64,000 nt of DNA, taken from the NCBI GenBank assembly GCA_046263055.1, contig JBHELO010000021.1, positions 1 to 64,000 on the forward strand, in the 5' to 3' direction. Shown piece by piece: positions 7,746 through 17,824 of this stretch; the stretch's first letter is position 1, and each line of letters begins with the position of its first letter. The notes under the pieces were generated by a model. That model made no database searches, was not told the DNA's origin, and saw only the letters and a list, made by a program, of their open reading frames with translations. Made by a program: the position numbers and the translations under genes. This stretch comes from DATAQC01 sp046263055 (GTDB lineage: Bacteria; Actinomycetota; Acidimicrobiia; Acidimicrobiales; AC-14).

Positions 7746-10544
7746 CCGGGCGACCTCTTCGGTCCACGAGTACAAGGTGAGGGACCGCCCGTCGGGTTCG
7801 GTGAGGGGCTCGGCGGCCATGGCCGGCCGAGGCTCGGCCGCCCAGTGGAGGAGGTCGGCCAGCACGGCCCGGGCGGCCACGTCGCCCTCGGTGGCCGGTC
7901 CCGCCAGGCGGTACTGGCAGAACACCAGGCGGCCGACGCCCACCGCCATTGACCCCACCACTATGCCCGTGACGGCGCCGGGCACCGGCTTGTAGGCGAT
8001 CACCACCGGGGCGTCGGGGAAGCTGGCCCCGCCGATGGACGTCACCGCGCTGGCCGCCTGGATGGTGGAGTCCTCGGCCACCAGCACCCCCCGCCGGGGG
8101 AGCGACGGGATGGCGCCGGAGTCGGTGGTGAACTGGAACACCGACGAGCCCCAGGCCGTGCCCAGCGTGTGGAGCTCCACCGCCACCGGGAAGTGGCCGG
8201 CGGCGGACGTCGGCTGGGCCAGCACCACCACCACCTCGCCCCTGCCCAGAGCGTCGGCCGCCTCCCGGCCGGCGGCCGCGTCCAGGGCGCCCTCAGCCAC
8301 CACCAGGGGGCCCTCGCCGCCCACCACCGCTCCCACCGCGCCCAACGCCGCTGCCGTGAGGGGCGCCCCCGGCCCGGCCAGGCGGACGCCGACGCCGCAT
8401 GCCCGGGGCTCGTGCACGACGTGCAGCGGGTAGCGGTTCTCGGCCACCACCGCGCCCCCGGCCGAGAGCCGGAGCACCAGGTCGTGGCTGCCGGCCACGT
8501 CCGGGGCCATCAGGGCCATGTCGGCCACCCGGGACGCCCGGTGGGCCGCCAGGTCGCCGACCCGCGCCGCCCAGGTGGACTCGCCGAAGCGGGCGGCGGC
8601 CGTCTCCGGGGGCAGGGCCGAGGCGTCCACCGCGAGGGTTTCGTCCATGCCCTGGGCGAGGAAGTCCCCGAAGCGGGCCTCCACCTCCACGCTGGCCAGT
8701 GCGGGGCCGTCGTTGGCCACGTGTACCGGGGCGGTGACCACGTGGCCGGCGGCCACGACCAGGCTGTCGAGGGCCAGCATGGGCAGCACCCCCTGGTTGG
8801 CCCGGGTGACCTCGGCCACCGCGATGGCCTTGGGCCGGCGGCGGAGGTCGAGCAGGCCGTTGAGCTCGTGGGGAACGTCGGTCAGCTCGGTGAGGCAGTA
8901 GCCGCCCACCTCGTCGTGGCGGCGGAACACCTCGGCCTGCAGGCGGTCGGACAGGCCCTGGTAGCGCTGGGTCTCCAGCACGAAGCGGGCGACGGTGCCG
9001 GGCCACTCGGACGACGCCAGCCCGGCGGCGTGCAACGCCCGGGTGTCCCAGAAGGGCGGCGCGTCGAGGGGCGGCATCTCCGGCAGGCCCCAATCCCCGA
9101 ACTCGGTGACTAACAGGGGGCGATCGGGCGAGGCCCACCGGCTGACGGCGGCGTCCAGCTTGGCCAGGTACTCCTTGTGAAGGCGCCCGTACCAGTGGGC
9201 GGTGAGGATGGGGGAGACGAAGACCTCGTCGGGATCGGGGTCAACCCAGTCGTTCTCGATGACGGGCCGGGTCGGGTCGGCCGCCGTCACCGCCCCCGCC
9301 AGGGTGCGGGCGAACTGCTCGTAGGCCGGCCACCGCCGGGCCTCCCGCAGGCCGTCGCAGATCTCGTTCATGGCCGACCAGAGCACGACGCTGGGGTGGT
9401 TACGGTCGCGCCGGACCTGCTCGCCGATGGCGGTGGCGCAGCGGCGGGCCAGCTCGGTGCCGGCGCCCATCTCGGTGTGGTCGATGGGTTCGGCCACCGG
9501 GAGATCGCAGTGGAGGAACATCCCGGCCCGGTCGGCGACGTCCAGGTAGGCGGGCGGGAACGCCTTGATGTGCAGGCGGAGGGTGTTGAACCCCATCGCC
9601 CGCGCCGCCTCCACCTCGGCCTCCATCTCTGCCTGGGTGCCGGCGCCGTACAGCTCGTGGGCGCCGAAGCCCTGGACCAGGACGCTGCGCATCCGGTACG
9701 GCTCGCCGTTCACCAGGAGGCGGTTGCCGTCCACCCGGACCGTGCGCAGGCCGTAGCGGGTGGTGGCCGTGTCGGTCAGCCGGCCGCCGAGGTGGACGTC
9801 CACCAGCACGTCGTGGAGGGCGGGGAAGGCGGGCGACCACCGGGCCGCCGGCGTGGGCCCCAGGGCGGCCCGCACCGTCGCCCTGCCCCCGCCGGCCACG
9901 TCGGCCACCAGGCCGGTGGCGGTGCCCAGGGTCCGCACCCCCACCTCGGCGGTGGCCGGCGCCGGTGCCCTGTTCTCCACCTCCACCTCCACCGCCAGGT
10001 CGTCAGGGTCGGCGTTCACGAACACCTCGGTGACCAACAGCGACCCGTGGCGGCGCAGCGTCACCGGCTGCCAGATGCCGCCGTAGGTCATGTACAGGCT
10101 GGGACGGCTCGGGAACACCTGGTTGGCCCACCCCTGCTTGCCGTGGGCCATGCGCAGGTGCTCCGGGTCGGTGCGGCCGGGGTCGAACACCCGCACCGCC
10201 AAGCAGTTGCGCCCCGCGACCAGGGCGGGACCGGGGTCGACCTCGAAGGGCGTGAAGGGGCTGCCGTGGGTGCCCAGGAGCACCCCGTTGAGGTACACCT
10301 CGGCCTCGTCCATGACCGCCCCGAAGCGCAGCGTCCACCATCCATCGGTGTCGTCGAGGTGGAAGTCCCGCCGGTACCAGGCCCAGCCGTCCAGCTCGAG
10401 GTGGCCCTGGGCCTCCCACAGGCCGGGCACGTCGATGGGGAGGGGCTCCACGCCGTCGAGGGCGTCGAGGGGGACGTCGCCGGGGAAGAACTCCCACCGG
10501 CCGTCGAGGGACGCCGTGCGCCGGTCGTCGAAGGCCAGGCTCAT
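7743..10544 (-). CDS. Glycoside hydrolase family 2 (beta-galactosidase/glucuronidase-like)
   Basis: A 933-aa GH2 enzyme. The N-terminal sugar-binding jelly roll reads [32 protein letters not shown] and [20 protein letters not shown]. An immunoglobulin-like domain follows, then a TIM barrel with the acid/base in SAMNEICDG (E394) and the nucleophile in [10 protein letters not shown] (E481). The C-terminal 300 residues form further beta domains. No signal peptide is seen, so it probably acts in the cytoplasm on imported glycosides. The ATG overlaps the dehydrogenase stop (ATGA), implying an operon with it. The exact sugar cannot be told; adjacent galT favours a galactoside. Confidence 0.88.
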   Translation of the reverse strand: MSLAFDDRRTASLDGRWEFFPGDVPLDALDGVEPLPIDVPGLWEAQGHLELDGWAWYRRDFHLDDTDGWWTLRFGAVMDEAEVYLNGVLLGTHGSPFTPFEVDPGPALVAGRNCLAVRVFDPGRTDPEHLRMAHGKQGWANQVFPSRPSLYMTYGGIWQPVTLRRHGSLLVTEVFVNADPDDLAVEVEVENRAPAPATAEVGVRTLGTATGLVADVAGGGRATVRAALGPTPAARWSPAFPALHDVLVDVHLGGRLTDTATTRYGLRTVRVDGNRLLVNGEPYRMRSVLVQGFGAHELYGAGTQAEMEAEVEAARAMGFNTLRLHIKAFPPAYLDVADRAGMFLHCDLPVAEPIDHTEMGAGTELARRCATAIGEQVRRDRNHPSVVLWSAMNEICDGLREARRWPAYEQFARTLAGAVTAADPTRPVIENDWVDPDPDEVFVSPILTAHWYGRLHKEYLAKLDAAVSRWASPDRPLLVTEFGDWGLPEMPPLDAPPFWDTRALHAAGLASSEWPGTVARFVLETQRYQGLSDRLQAEVFRRHDEVGGYCLTELTDVPHELNGLLDLRRRPKAIAVAEVTRANQGVLPMLALDSLVVAAGHVVTAPVHVANDGPALASVEVEARFGDFLAQGMDETLAVDASALPPETAAARFGESTWAARVGDLAAHRASRVADMALMAPDVAGSHDLVLRLSAGGAVVAENRYPLHVVHEPRACGVGVRLAGPGAPLTAAALGAVGAVVGGEGPLVVAEGALDAAAGREAADALGRGEVVVVLAQPTSAAGHFPVAVELHTLGTAWGSSVFQFTTDSGAIPSLPRRGVLVAEDSTIQAASAVTSIGGASFPDAPVVIAYKPVPGAVTGIVVGSMAVGVGRLVFCQYRLAGPATEGDVAARAVLADLLHWAAEPRPAMAAEPLTEPDGRSLTLYSWTEEVAR

Positions 10545-11602
10545 CCCATCACCAGGCCCACCTTGCCGGCCCGGCCGCCGTCGGCGAGGGCGTAGGCCGC
10601 CGCCGCCTCGGCCAGGGGGAAGGTGTCGGTGACCACCCGGTCGGGGTGCAGGCCCCAGCGCACGAGGCGCTCGACCAGCTCCTCCATGCGCCCGATGCTC
10701 GTGACCCACGAGCCGGCCACCGTCAGCTGGCGGTGGATGAGCACGGGGCTCACGTCCACCTCCAGGCGGCCGCCTTCGCCCACCAGCACGCAGCGCCCCC
10801 ACCGGCGGGTGCCGGCCAGGGCCAGGGCCCGGCCGGCGACCGAGCCTGAGCAGTCCACCGACACCTCGCAGCCCGCCCCGCCGGTGGCGGCGGCGATCCC
10901 GTCGAGGGCCTCGGCCGACGGGACGGCGTCGGTGACGGCGCCGGTGGCGGTGGCCAGCTCCAGGCGGGCGGCCACCACGTCGGCGCCGATCACCCGCCGG
11001 GCGCCCATGGCCCGGGCCAGCAGGCCGGCGGCCAGGCCGACCGGGCCCAGCCCGGTAACCAGCACCGCGTCGCGCCCGGAGACGCCGGCCCGGCACAGTG
11101 CCTCGTAGGCGGTGCCGAACCCGCAGGCCACGCACGCCCCGTCCAGGTACGACAGCTCGTCGGGCAGGGCCACGCAGGTGCGTTCCTCGGCCAGGCAGAA
11201 GTCGGCGTGGCCGCCGTCGCGCTGCCAGCCGTAGGCCGCCCGCAGGGACGACGTGCAGCCGATCATGTAGCCGGACCGGCAGTCGGCACAGAGGCCACAG
11301 CCGGCGATGTGGTACAGCGCCACCCGGTCGCCGGGGCGGAAGCGACGGCAGCCAGGCCCCACCTCCACGATGTCGCCCGCCGGCTCGTGGCCCGCCACCA
11401 CCCCGGCGTAGGCCTCGGGCCCGGTGCCCAGGTGCTCCCGGTAGATGGCCCGCAGGTCGCTGCCGCAGATGGTGGACGCCCGCATGCGCACCAGGACCTG
11501 GCCGTGGCCGGGAACGGGCACCGGCACCTCCCGCAGGTCGACCCGGCGGTCCCCGGGGAGGTACACCCCGGCCATCGCCGGGGCGGCGGCGGCGGCCGTC
11601 AC
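10541..11602 (-). CDS. Zinc-dependent medium-chain alcohol/polyol dehydrogenase
   Basis: A 353-aa MDR-family dehydrogenase. The catalytic zinc site is C-GSD in [12 protein letters not shown] plus [12 protein letters not shown]. The structural zinc cysteines are in [15 protein letters not shown], and the NAD(P) site is [20 protein letters not shown]. The start is GTG 11602; ATG 11575 ([11 protein letters not shown]) is possible and closer to the usual family start. It overlaps the GH2 gene by four bases, so its substrate may be a sugar or polyol from that glycosidase. Upstream, 67 nt separate it from the mutase-like flavoprotein. Confidence 0.85.
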   Translation of the reverse strand: MTAAAAAPAMAGVYLPGDRRVDLREVPVPVPGHGQVLVRMRASTICGSDLRAIYREHLGTGPEAYAGVVAGHEPAGDIVEVGPGCRRFRPGDRVALYHIAGCGLCADCRSGYMIGCTSSLRAAYGWQRDGGHADFCLAEERTCVALPDELSYLDGACVACGFGTAYEALCRAGVSGRDAVLVTGLGPVGLAAGLLARAMGARRVIGADVVAARLELATATGAVTDAVPSAEALDGIAAATGGAGCEVSVDCSGSVAGRALALAGTRRWGRCVLVGEGGRLEVDVSPVLIHRQLTVAGSWVTSIGRMEELVERLVRWGLHPDRVVTDTFPLAEAAAAYALADGGRAGKVGLVMG

Positions 11603-11669
11603 CGGCGGGGGGTGGCCGGCTGCCGGGGCGCTCGGAGCTTCATGGCGGCATCATCCCAGGTGGCCGCCG

Positions 11670-13055
11670 CTACCTGATACCGGCTCCCGCCTCGCCCTCG
11701 CCCCGGGGGATCCAAACCGTCTCGGGGGCTCCGTCCAGCACGTGGTCGACGAATTCCACTCCCTGCATGGCCGAGTGGTCCATGTTCCCGATCTCGTAGA
11801 GCCAGGCGCCGAACCGGCCCCGCGACCAGATGCCCTGCTCGCGCAGCCACGGCTGGATGATCCCCAGGGCGGCGTCGCGGGTGACCGACGGCACGGGGTA
11901 GGTCATGTCCGGCGAGCACCGCCAGGTGGTGACGACCAGGTCGCGATCGGCCTCGTCCATGAGCCGGGTGGCCACCAGCCCGTCCACCACCCGCTCGACG
12001 ATGGTGTCCGCCGGCTCGGGCTTATGGGGTGACCGGGAGGTCTCGGTGAGGAACAGGGTCTGGTCGGGCTCGGGGGTGATGTAGGGCGAGTAGTTGGACA
12101 AGTAGGTGACCCGGTAGAAGGGCACGTCGGGCTCGGGGAAGTAGACCCAGTTCTTGGAGCTGTCGGCCGGGCGGTCCAAGCCCACGCCCACGATGTGGCT
12201 GCCGCTCCAGTGCAGCCCGTCGGCCGCCGTCCGGCGCACGGCGTCGGGAGCCGAGGCCAGGCTAGCCACCAGGCGGTTCAGGGGCATGGTGGAGAGCAGC
12301 ACGTCGTAGTCCCAGGTGCGGCCGTCGCCGGTGTGCACGCGCTTGGCCATGGGGTCTACCGACACCACGCGGGTCTCCAGCTCCAGGTGGTCCTCCACGA
12401 ACGTCCGCAGGCCCTCGTAGAGGAACCCGGTGCCGCCCCGCAGCGGGTACCGGAACGTGTTGTTGGGGCCCCACGACACCTGGTCCTCGCTCAGGATGAC
12501 GTTGCGCAGCACGGCCGAGGAGTCGACGACCGACACCCGCTCGCCGATCCACACGTAGTTCATGAGCTCGGCCGGGGTGGCCCAGACCTTGAAGTTGTAG
12601 GGGATCATGAAGTGCTCGGCGATCCCTTCGCCGAAGAGGGCGTCCACCCACTCCTTGAAGTTGGTGTAGGGCTTGCGCTCCTGCTGGGCCTTCACCAGGC
12701 CGCTGACGCACTCGTACACGGTCCGGGGATCGAGGGCCCGGATGTTGTTCTGGAACGGGTAGGGGATGAAGCGGTCCTCCATCCACACCCACGCCTCGCG
12801 CTGGAGCTCGGTGAAGTCGCCGCCCATGAGCTTGTCCACCAGGTCGTCGTAGTACGGGTAGTGGCTGAACATCACGTGGCCGCCGATGTCGTAGGTGAAC
12901 CCCTTGTCGTCGGTGAACGACGTGGCCAGCCCGCCCACGTAGTCGGCCGCCTCCAGGATCACCCAGTCGTCGTAGCCCCGCTCCTGGAGCCGGTACCCGG
13001 CGCCCAGCCCGGTGGGGCCGGCCCCGACGATCACGATGCGGGGGCCGTCGGTCAC
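11670..13055 (-). CDS. FAD-dependent UDP-galactopyranose mutase-like protein
   Basis: A 461-aa flavoprotein. The Rossmann motif VIVGAGPTGLGAGYRLQERG is at residues about 7-26, followed by EAADYVGGLATSF and YDIGGHVMFSHYPYYDDL. Later stretches (WVWMEDRFIPYPFQNNIR, IPYNFKVWATPAELMNY) resemble UDP-galactopyranose mutases, which contract UDP-galactopyranose to the furanose form for cell-surface glycans. Related amine-oxidase-fold enzymes cannot be ruled out. The GTG start overlaps the stop of the glycosyltransferase upstream by three bases, supporting a joint role in glycan synthesis. Confidence 0.72.
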   Translation of the reverse strand: MTDGPRIVIVGAGPTGLGAGYRLQERGYDDWVILEAADYVGGLATSFTDDKGFTYDIGGHVMFSHYPYYDDLVDKLMGGDFTELQREAWVWMEDRFIPYPFQNNIRALDPRTVYECVSGLVKAQQERKPYTNFKEWVDALFGEGIAEHFMIPYNFKVWATPAELMNYVWIGERVSVVDSSAVLRNVILSEDQVSWGPNNTFRYPLRGGTGFLYEGLRTFVEDHLELETRVVSVDPMAKRVHTGDGRTWDYDVLLSTMPLNRLVASLASAPDAVRRTAADGLHWSGSHIVGVGLDRPADSSKNWVYFPEPDVPFYRVTYLSNYSPYITPEPDQTLFLTETSRSPHKPEPADTIVERVVDGLVATRLMDEADRDLVVTTWRCSPDMTYPVPSVTRDAALGIIQPWLREQGIWSRGRFGAWLYEIGNMDHSAMQGVEFVDHVLDGAPETVWIPRGEGEAGAGIR

Positions 13056-14161
13056 GCCGTCTCCTCGGTGCCGGTGCCGGCGGTGGCGGCCTCCACCACC
13101 GCCGCCATGCGGCGGGCGATGGTGTCCCAGTGCTGGCGGTAAAGCAGGGGGGCGGCGGCCCGGGCCCGGACCGCGGGGTCGTGGTCCTTGACCCGCCGGC
13201 AGGCGGCGGCGAAGCCGGGGCCGTCGTCTTGGAGGTCGACGACGCCCTCGTAGTCGGCCACCACGTCGGGGACCCGGGTGGACACCACCGGTAGGCCGGC
13301 GGCCAGGTACTCGAGCGTTTTGGTGGGGCTGATGGAGCGGGTGGCCTCGTTGAGGGCGAAAGGCATCAGGGCCACGTGCAGCTCGGCCATCACCTCGGGG
13401 AGGGCCTCGTAGGGCCGCGGCCCGGTGTAGGTGATGTTGGCGGCCCGGGGGAGGGAAGCCTCGTCGATCTTGAGGACGGGCCCGATCATGCGGATCTCCC
13501 AATCGGGCAGGGCGGCGGCCAGGTCGGAGACCAGTTCCAGGTCGAGGCGCTCGTCGATGACGCCCACGTAGCCCGCCACCGGGCGGGTTCCCCGCCGGGG
13601 CATGGTCGTCGCCCGCTCGTAGTGCTCGGGCTCCACCCCGCTCGGGAACAGGTGCGTCGGCGCCGTGCTGTGGGCGGACACCGACCGGTGGAGGGAACGG
13701 CCGCCGGCGAACACGACGGACGCCTCCCTGAGGAGCTGGCGCTGGCGCAGCCGCAGCTCGGTAGGGGCGCCCGCGAACGAGGCCAGGTCGTCCATGACGT
13801 CGTAGACGATGGCGGCGGGGTCGAGCTGGCGGGCCAGGGGCAGGGCCATCGGCGTGTACAGCCACGCCACCCGGTCGGGACACGGCCCGGCGGCCTCGGC
13901 CAGCAGGTCGCCGTAGGTGGCCGTCACCGCATCCTCGAAGCCGACGTGGCGGCGCCCCTCGGCCGGCACCTCCAGCCAGACGCGGCGCACCGGGCCGTGG
14001 TCCTCGGTGCGCAGGCGGGGGCGGTCCACCTCGGCCGGCCACGGCTCCTCCACGAACCATGTGCGCCGGTCGGCGGCCAGCCGGGACACGATGTGCTGGG
14101 GTCGTTGCCACACGAACACCCAACGCAGGTGGGAGAGCACGATCAGGTCAGGCGAGTCCAT
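13052..14161 (-). CDS. Glycosyltransferase, GT-B fold (GT4-like)
   Basis: A 369-aa glycosyltransferase. The N-terminal stretch DLIVLSHLRWVFVWQRPQH is a hallmark of a GT family often seen next to mutase-like flavoproteins. The C-terminal donor domain has VAGYVGVIDERLDLELV, WEIRMIGPVLKID and the nucleotide-sugar motif ATRSISPTKTLEYLAAGLPV. It has no membrane segment, so it is probably cytosolic or peripheral. The ATG lies within the last 14 nt of the upstream hydrolase gene, and its own stop overlaps the mutase-like start. The four genes from 15488 to 11670 are thus translationally coupled. Confidence 0.85.
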   Translation of the reverse strand: MDSPDLIVLSHLRWVFVWQRPQHIVSRLAADRRTWFVEEPWPAEVDRPRLRTEDHGPVRRVWLEVPAEGRRHVGFEDAVTATYGDLLAEAAGPCPDRVAWLYTPMALPLARQLDPAAIVYDVMDDLASFAGAPTELRLRQRQLLREASVVFAGGRSLHRSVSAHSTAPTHLFPSGVEPEHYERATTMPRRGTRPVAGYVGVIDERLDLELVSDLAAALPDWEIRMIGPVLKIDEASLPRAANITYTGPRPYEALPEVMAELHVALMPFALNEATRSISPTKTLEYLAAGLPVVSTRVPDVVADYEGVVDLQDDGPGFAAACRRVKDHDPAVRARAAAPLLYRQHWDTIARRMAAVVEAATAGTGTEETA

Positions 14162-15488
14162 CGGCGATCCTCAGTTCGATGCGGTCCCCGGGGAGGGCGG
14201 TCTGGGAGCAGCGTTCGGCGGGGGGCGGGTCCTGCCAGTCCCATTGCGCCATGTGGGGCAGCCAGCCCCGGAGCCACTCGGAGACGGGCGGGCGGAACCG
14301 GTAGGCGGGCAGGGACGAGGCGGGCGCGCCGGATGCGGCCAGGCGGAAGGCGTCGGACATCGACGACGGGTGCCGCTCCCACCGGGCGTCGAGCCAGTAC
14401 ACGCCGACGGGGTCCACCGCCCCCTCCGCCCGGGAGAGCAGGGAGCCCCAGTCGGCGGAGTCCACGAACGGGAACCAGCAGTGGCCGTCCATGGCCACCC
14501 CCGCGTCGCGAGCCAGCTCGCACTGCTCGAGGGTGTACTTCAGCCAGCTGGCCCGGTCGGTGGCGAAGCCCCGGATGTTGGTCTCCGCCAGCATGCAGGG
14601 CATCCGGTACCGCTCCCAGTACTCGACGATGAGCTCGGACAGGGGCGCCGGGCGGGGCGACGAGCTGACCGCCCGCCGGGGGCCGCCGTATTGCCACTGG
14701 TTGTGGGCGTAGTAGTCGAGGCCGAGCACGTCGATGGAGCCGGGCTCGATCTCGAACAGGTCACCCCCGCCGGCCCGGCGCACGTCGGCCGCGAACGGCC
14801 GGCGGTCGTCGATCTCCCGGCCCAGGAACAGGTCGGTGACGAGAAACCGGCGGTCGTTGGCGTAGGCCGTCGCCGCCCGACCGTCGAACCGGGTGGCGCT
14901 GGCCCGCTCGCACGTGTCCACGTACAGGTGGCGGGCGTTCGGCAGCAGCTCCCGGTACATGCGGCTGGCGGCGGTGAGGGCGGGCAGCACGTTGCGGGCG
15001 AGGGTCACAAACCCCCGCAGGGCCCGCAGGAAGGGCGCCCACAGCCCCTCGTGGCCGCAGAGGAAGAACGTGGTGAACGGCTCGTTGAACAGCGTGTACC
15101 CGTCGACCCACGGGTAGCGGGTGGCGAACGCCTCGGCGAAGCGCAGGAAGGCGGGGCCCCATCCGGGATCGGCGAAGTCGCCCACCCATCGGGGATAGCT
15201 GGTGTGGTGGACGAGGTCGACGATCGGGCGCATGCCGGTGTCCCGCAGGTGGCCGAGGACGGCGTCGGTGGCGGCCCAGTCGAAGGTTCCCGGTTCGGGC
15301 TCGACCCGGTGCCAGCGCACCGGGTAGCGGAGGCGGGTGACGCCGCAGCCGCGCAGCAAGGCAAGGTCCGCCCGCCAGCGGCGGTCGTGCTCGGTGGTCT
15401 CGGTGACGTCGCGATCGTGGGCCGGCATGTAGGTGGACTCGAAGCCGCTGAGCAGCTCAATGGGCGCCGCCGACGGGGAGGCGGGCAC
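14148..15488 (-). CDS. GH1/cellulase-superfamily glycoside hydrolase (clan A)
   Basis: A 446-aa TIM-barrel glycosidase. It starts with ELLSGFESTYMPAHDRDV, then TRLRYPVRWHRVEPEPGTFD, the acid/base motif GYTLFNEPFTTF (E136) and the nucleophile in LAETNIRGFATD (E302). This layout is that of beta-glucosidase-like enzymes in actinobacterial sugar clusters. No signal peptide is present. The GTG start (15488) comes two bases after the aldo/keto reductase TGA, with GGAGCGAGGG as ribosome-binding site. Coupling to the glycosyltransferase suggests remodelling of an intracellular or exported glycan. Confidence 0.8.
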   Translation of the reverse strand: MPASPSAAPIELLSGFESTYMPAHDRDVTETTEHDRRWRADLALLRGCGVTRLRYPVRWHRVEPEPGTFDWAATDAVLGHLRDTGMRPIVDLVHHTSYPRWVGDFADPGWGPAFLRFAEAFATRYPWVDGYTLFNEPFTTFFLCGHEGLWAPFLRALRGFVTLARNVLPALTAASRMYRELLPNARHLYVDTCERASATRFDGRAATAYANDRRFLVTDLFLGREIDDRRPFAADVRRAGGGDLFEIEPGSIDVLGLDYYAHNQWQYGGPRRAVSSSPRPAPLSELIVEYWERYRMPCMLAETNIRGFATDRASWLKYTLEQCELARDAGVAMDGHCWFPFVDSADWGSLLSRAEGAVDPVGVYWLDARWERHPSSMSDAFRLAASGAPASSLPAYRFRPPVSEWLRGWLPHMAQWDWQDPPPAERCSQTALPGDRIELRIADGLA

Positions 15489-15490
15489 CG

Positions 15491-16537
15491 TCAGCCCTCG
15501 CTCCGGGGGGCGGCGCCCGCCCGGGTCGGCCCCCGACCGGCGCCGGTGGCGGCCAGCGCGGCGGCCACGTCGTCCAGGTCCTTGTCGTCCAGGCGGACGG
15601 ACGCGGCGCCGATCCAGCCGTCCACCTGCTCGGGGCGGCGGGCGCCGACGATGGCCGCGCTCACGCCCGGCCAGGCCAACACCCAGGCCACCGCCAGCTC
15701 GGGCAGGGAGCACCCCAGCCGGTCGGCCACCACCCGCAGCTGCTCCACCAGGGCCAGGTTGCGGGAGAGGGCGGGCTCGGTGAAGTCGTCGTGGGCCTTG
15801 CGCCAGTCGTCGTCGGGCAGGGACGCCACCCGGTCGGCGGAGAAGCGCCCAGTCAGCAGCCCCGACTTCATGGGGCTGTAGGCCAGGACGCCGGTGCCGT
15901 GGGCCTCGCACCACGGCACCACGTCGGCCGCCACCTGGCGGTTGACGAGGTTCAACTCGGGCTGGACGGTCTCCACCGGGCGCACCGCCTGGCAGCCCTC
16001 CAGTAGGTCCACGCCGAAGTTGCTGACCCCGATGTGGGCCACCTTGCCCTCGTCGACGAGGGCGGCCAGGGTCGCCCACGAGTCCTCGAGCGGCGTGCCG
16101 TCCTCGCTCGGCCAGTGGACCTGGAGGAGGTCGAGACGCTCGACCCCGAGGCGGCCGAGCGAGGCGTCGCACTCGGCCCGCACCGAGGCCGGGGCGAGCA
16201 CGTTGGATACCGTCGTGGCGCCCGGCTCCCACACCAGCCCGCACTTGGTGAAGACGTAGGGCCGATCGGCCTCCGGCAGCTCGCGCAGGGCCCGGCCCAC
16301 GACCTCCTCGGCCCGGCCCAGGCCGTAGGCGGGGGCGGTGTCCACCCAGTTGACGCCCATCTCCACGGCGTGGTGGATGGCGGCCACCGATTCCCGGTCG
16401 TCCTGGGCGCCCCAGCCGCCCTGCCATCCGCCGCCCCCGACGGCCCACGCCCCGAAGCCGACGCGGCTGATCTCCAGGGCTGTGGAACCCAACCGGACCC
16501 GCGATGCGGGCTCCCGCTGAGTGCTCGTACCGTCCAT
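15491..16537 (-). CDS. Aldo/keto reductase
   Basis: A 348-aa NADPH-dependent aldo/keto reductase. Visible are LGSTALEISRVGFGAWAVGG, the catalytic Asp/Tyr region NWVDTAPAYGLGRAEEVVG, the Lys in YVFTKCGLVWE, the His in LLQVHWPSEDG, and the C-terminal cofactor site AIVGARRPEQVDGWI. The start is ATG 16537, with GAGGAGCC 5 nt upstream; an in-frame upstream extension lacks such a site. It is the first gene of the run down to 11670, probably reducing a sugar aldehyde or ketone. Confidence 0.9.
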   Translation of the reverse strand: MDGTSTQREPASRVRLGSTALEISRVGFGAWAVGGGGWQGGWGAQDDRESVAAIHHAVEMGVNWVDTAPAYGLGRAEEVVGRALRELPEADRPYVFTKCGLVWEPGATTVSNVLAPASVRAECDASLGRLGVERLDLLQVHWPSEDGTPLEDSWATLAALVDEGKVAHIGVSNFGVDLLEGCQAVRPVETVQPELNLVNRQVAADVVPWCEAHGTGVLAYSPMKSGLLTGRFSADRVASLPDDDWRKAHDDFTEPALSRNLALVEQLRVVADRLGCSLPELAVAWVLAWPGVSAAIVGARRPEQVDGWIGAASVRLDDKDLDDVAAALAATGAGRGPTRAGAAPRSEG

Positions 16538-16694
16538 CCGGCTCCTCGCCTCCCACACCTTCTCGGGGTGCGGTGAAGCCAGCGTCCGCCGGCAGCCGCA
16601 CCGCTCCACGCGGCTGCATCCTCAACCGATTCCCTGTCCTACCACCGGGTGGTGAGGACGGAAACATCGCCCAGGGGCCGGCGGGGGGGGGCGC

Positions 16695-17291
16695 TCAGTC
16701 CCGGTCGAGGCGGGCGAACCAGCGCCCGGCTGCGGCCCACACGTCCACCACGTGGAGAGAGGCCGCCGCCGCGACCGCGGGCAGGCGGTCTACTCCCACC
16801 CGCGCCCACGGGAACCACGGACCGGGCCGTCCCCGGTGCTCCAGGCGCACGGTCAGCGGCGCGCACGGGGCGGCGGGACCCTCCACCTCGGCCAGCACCC
16901 GGCCGCCGGGACGGAGCAAAGTCCCCAGGCGGGCCAGCAGGGCGGCCACGTCGCCTCCGATGCCTATGTTGCCGTCCAGCAGGAGGGCGCTGCCCCAGCG
17001 GCCCCGGCCCGGGAGGTGGTCGAACACCGAGCGCTGGAGGACGAGCCCGCCGCGGGTGCGGGCCAGGTGCACGGCGCTGGGCGTGATGTCGAGGCCCAGG
17101 GCCATGACCCCCCGCGTGGCCAGGGCGGTGAGGTGGCGGCCGGGGCCGCAGCCGACGTCCAGCACCGGGCCGATGGCCAGATCGAGCACCGCCTCCTCCT
17201 CGGGGGCCGGGTTCTCCAGCCAGCGGGCGCCGTCGGGCCTGGCCAGCGCCCCGTCGACGGCCCGCAGACAGAGGTGGTTGCTCTCGGTCAA
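16695..17291 (-). CDS. Class I SAM-dependent methyltransferase
   Basis: A 198-aa methyltransferase-fold protein. Motif I is GPVLDVGCGPGRHLTALATR and motif II is ALGLDITPSAVHLAR. Motif III/IV is LLLDGNIGIGGD, and LRPGGRVLAEVEG follows. The domain is complete, but the C-terminal part is short. The substrate is unknown. The open frame begins at TTG 17291; no ATG or GTG gives a full N-terminus and no ribosome-binding site is obvious. Downstream, 157 nt (16538-16694) separate it from the reductase and hold only a small inverted repeat. Confidence 0.75.
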   Translation of the reverse strand: MTESNHLCLRAVDGALARPDGARWLENPAPEEEAVLDLAIGPVLDVGCGPGRHLTALATRGVMALGLDITPSAVHLARTRGGLVLQRSVFDHLPGRGRWGSALLLDGNIGIGGDVAALLARLGTLLRPGGRVLAEVEGPAAPCAPLTVRLEHRGRPGPWFPWARVGVDRLPAVAAAASLHVVDVWAAAGRWFARLDRD

Positions 17292-17419
17292 CGGCGGCGG
17301 GCGTGAGGCGTGGGCATCGAGGGAGTCTGGCGCGGCGAGGTGGGGGGCGGTTGGAAGGCGGTGGAAACGGTCCGGGCGGCGGCGGCCGGCGGCGGCAGGC
17401 GTCCGTCAGCGGGGAGCGC

Positions 17420-17611
17420 TCAGAATGCCACTTTGCCCGTGCTCCACATGGTGGGGAACACGTAGAGGGCCAGGCCCAGCGGGACGAGCACGAGCCGCGG
17501 TGCCAACCCCCGCCGGCCCATTCGCCCGAAGCGCCAATCGGCGCCGGCGGCGGCGACCACAAAGCAGATCACGGATGCCAGGTAGAAGTAGAAGCTGACC
17601 TTGGGGTCCAT
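17420..17611 (-). CDS. 63-aa membrane protein
   Basis: Small membrane protein. The start is ATG 17611, with GAGAGGA upstream. Residues 6-22 (SFYFYLASVICFVVAAAG) and 38-55 (LAPRLVLVPLGLALYVFP) look like two helices, with a basic loop RFGRMGRRG between them. No family is recognised. The gap 17292-17419 to the methyltransferase gene contains nothing I can name. Confidence 0.6.
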   Translation of the reverse strand: MDPKVSFYFYLASVICFVVAAAGADWRFGRMGRRGLAPRLVLVPLGLALYVFPTMWSTGKVAF

Positions 17612-17631
17612 CGTCTCGTCCTCTCGCTCGC

Positions 17632-17691
17632 TCAGGTCAAGATCAGGATGAGGATGATGATGAGGATCAAGGTGCCGACCCCGATGTACAC
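17632..17691 (-). CDS. Possible 19-aa hydrophobic microprotein
   Basis: GTG at 17691 is preceded by GGAGG with a 4-nt spacer and opens a 19-residue frame, VYIGVGTLILIIILILILT, that could form one membrane helix. Very short hydrophobic proteins with a good ribosome-binding site occur in actinobacteria. Here the site plus the purely hydrophobic content support translation, but length limits certainty. It lies 20 nt upstream of the 63-aa membrane protein on the same strand. Confidence 0.45.
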   Translation of the reverse strand: MYIGVGTLILIIILILILT

Positions 17692-17811
17692 GCTGCCTCC
17701 TGACCATACGTCGTCTCCGGAGGCGGTTCCCTCCTTGGACGCCCGCCAAACCGCCGATACACAGCCCGGTCACAGGGCGGGGGTGAAGGCGGGACGCTCG
17801 GACGCGCCCGG

Positions 17812-17817
17812 TACGAT
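17812..17817 (+). promoter_or_regulatory. -10 element TACGAT, leaderless start for L,D-transpeptidase
   Basis: TACGAT ends 7 nt before GTG 17825, which puts the expected transcription start on the start codon. The gene has no ribosome-binding site. Confidence 0.65.
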
Positions 17818-17824
17818 TGGCGCC

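Noticed and set aside
7554..7952. Repeat-containing plus-strand protein ([11 protein letters not shown] units)
   Set aside because: It arises from translating the 33-bp repeats and antisense of the GH2 gene; no ribosome-binding site or family.
14148..16667. Single giant minus-strand fusion of aldo/keto reductase region and GH1-like hydrolase
   Set aside because: The two proteins are in different frames; the upstream part of the long frame is a shadow of the reductase.
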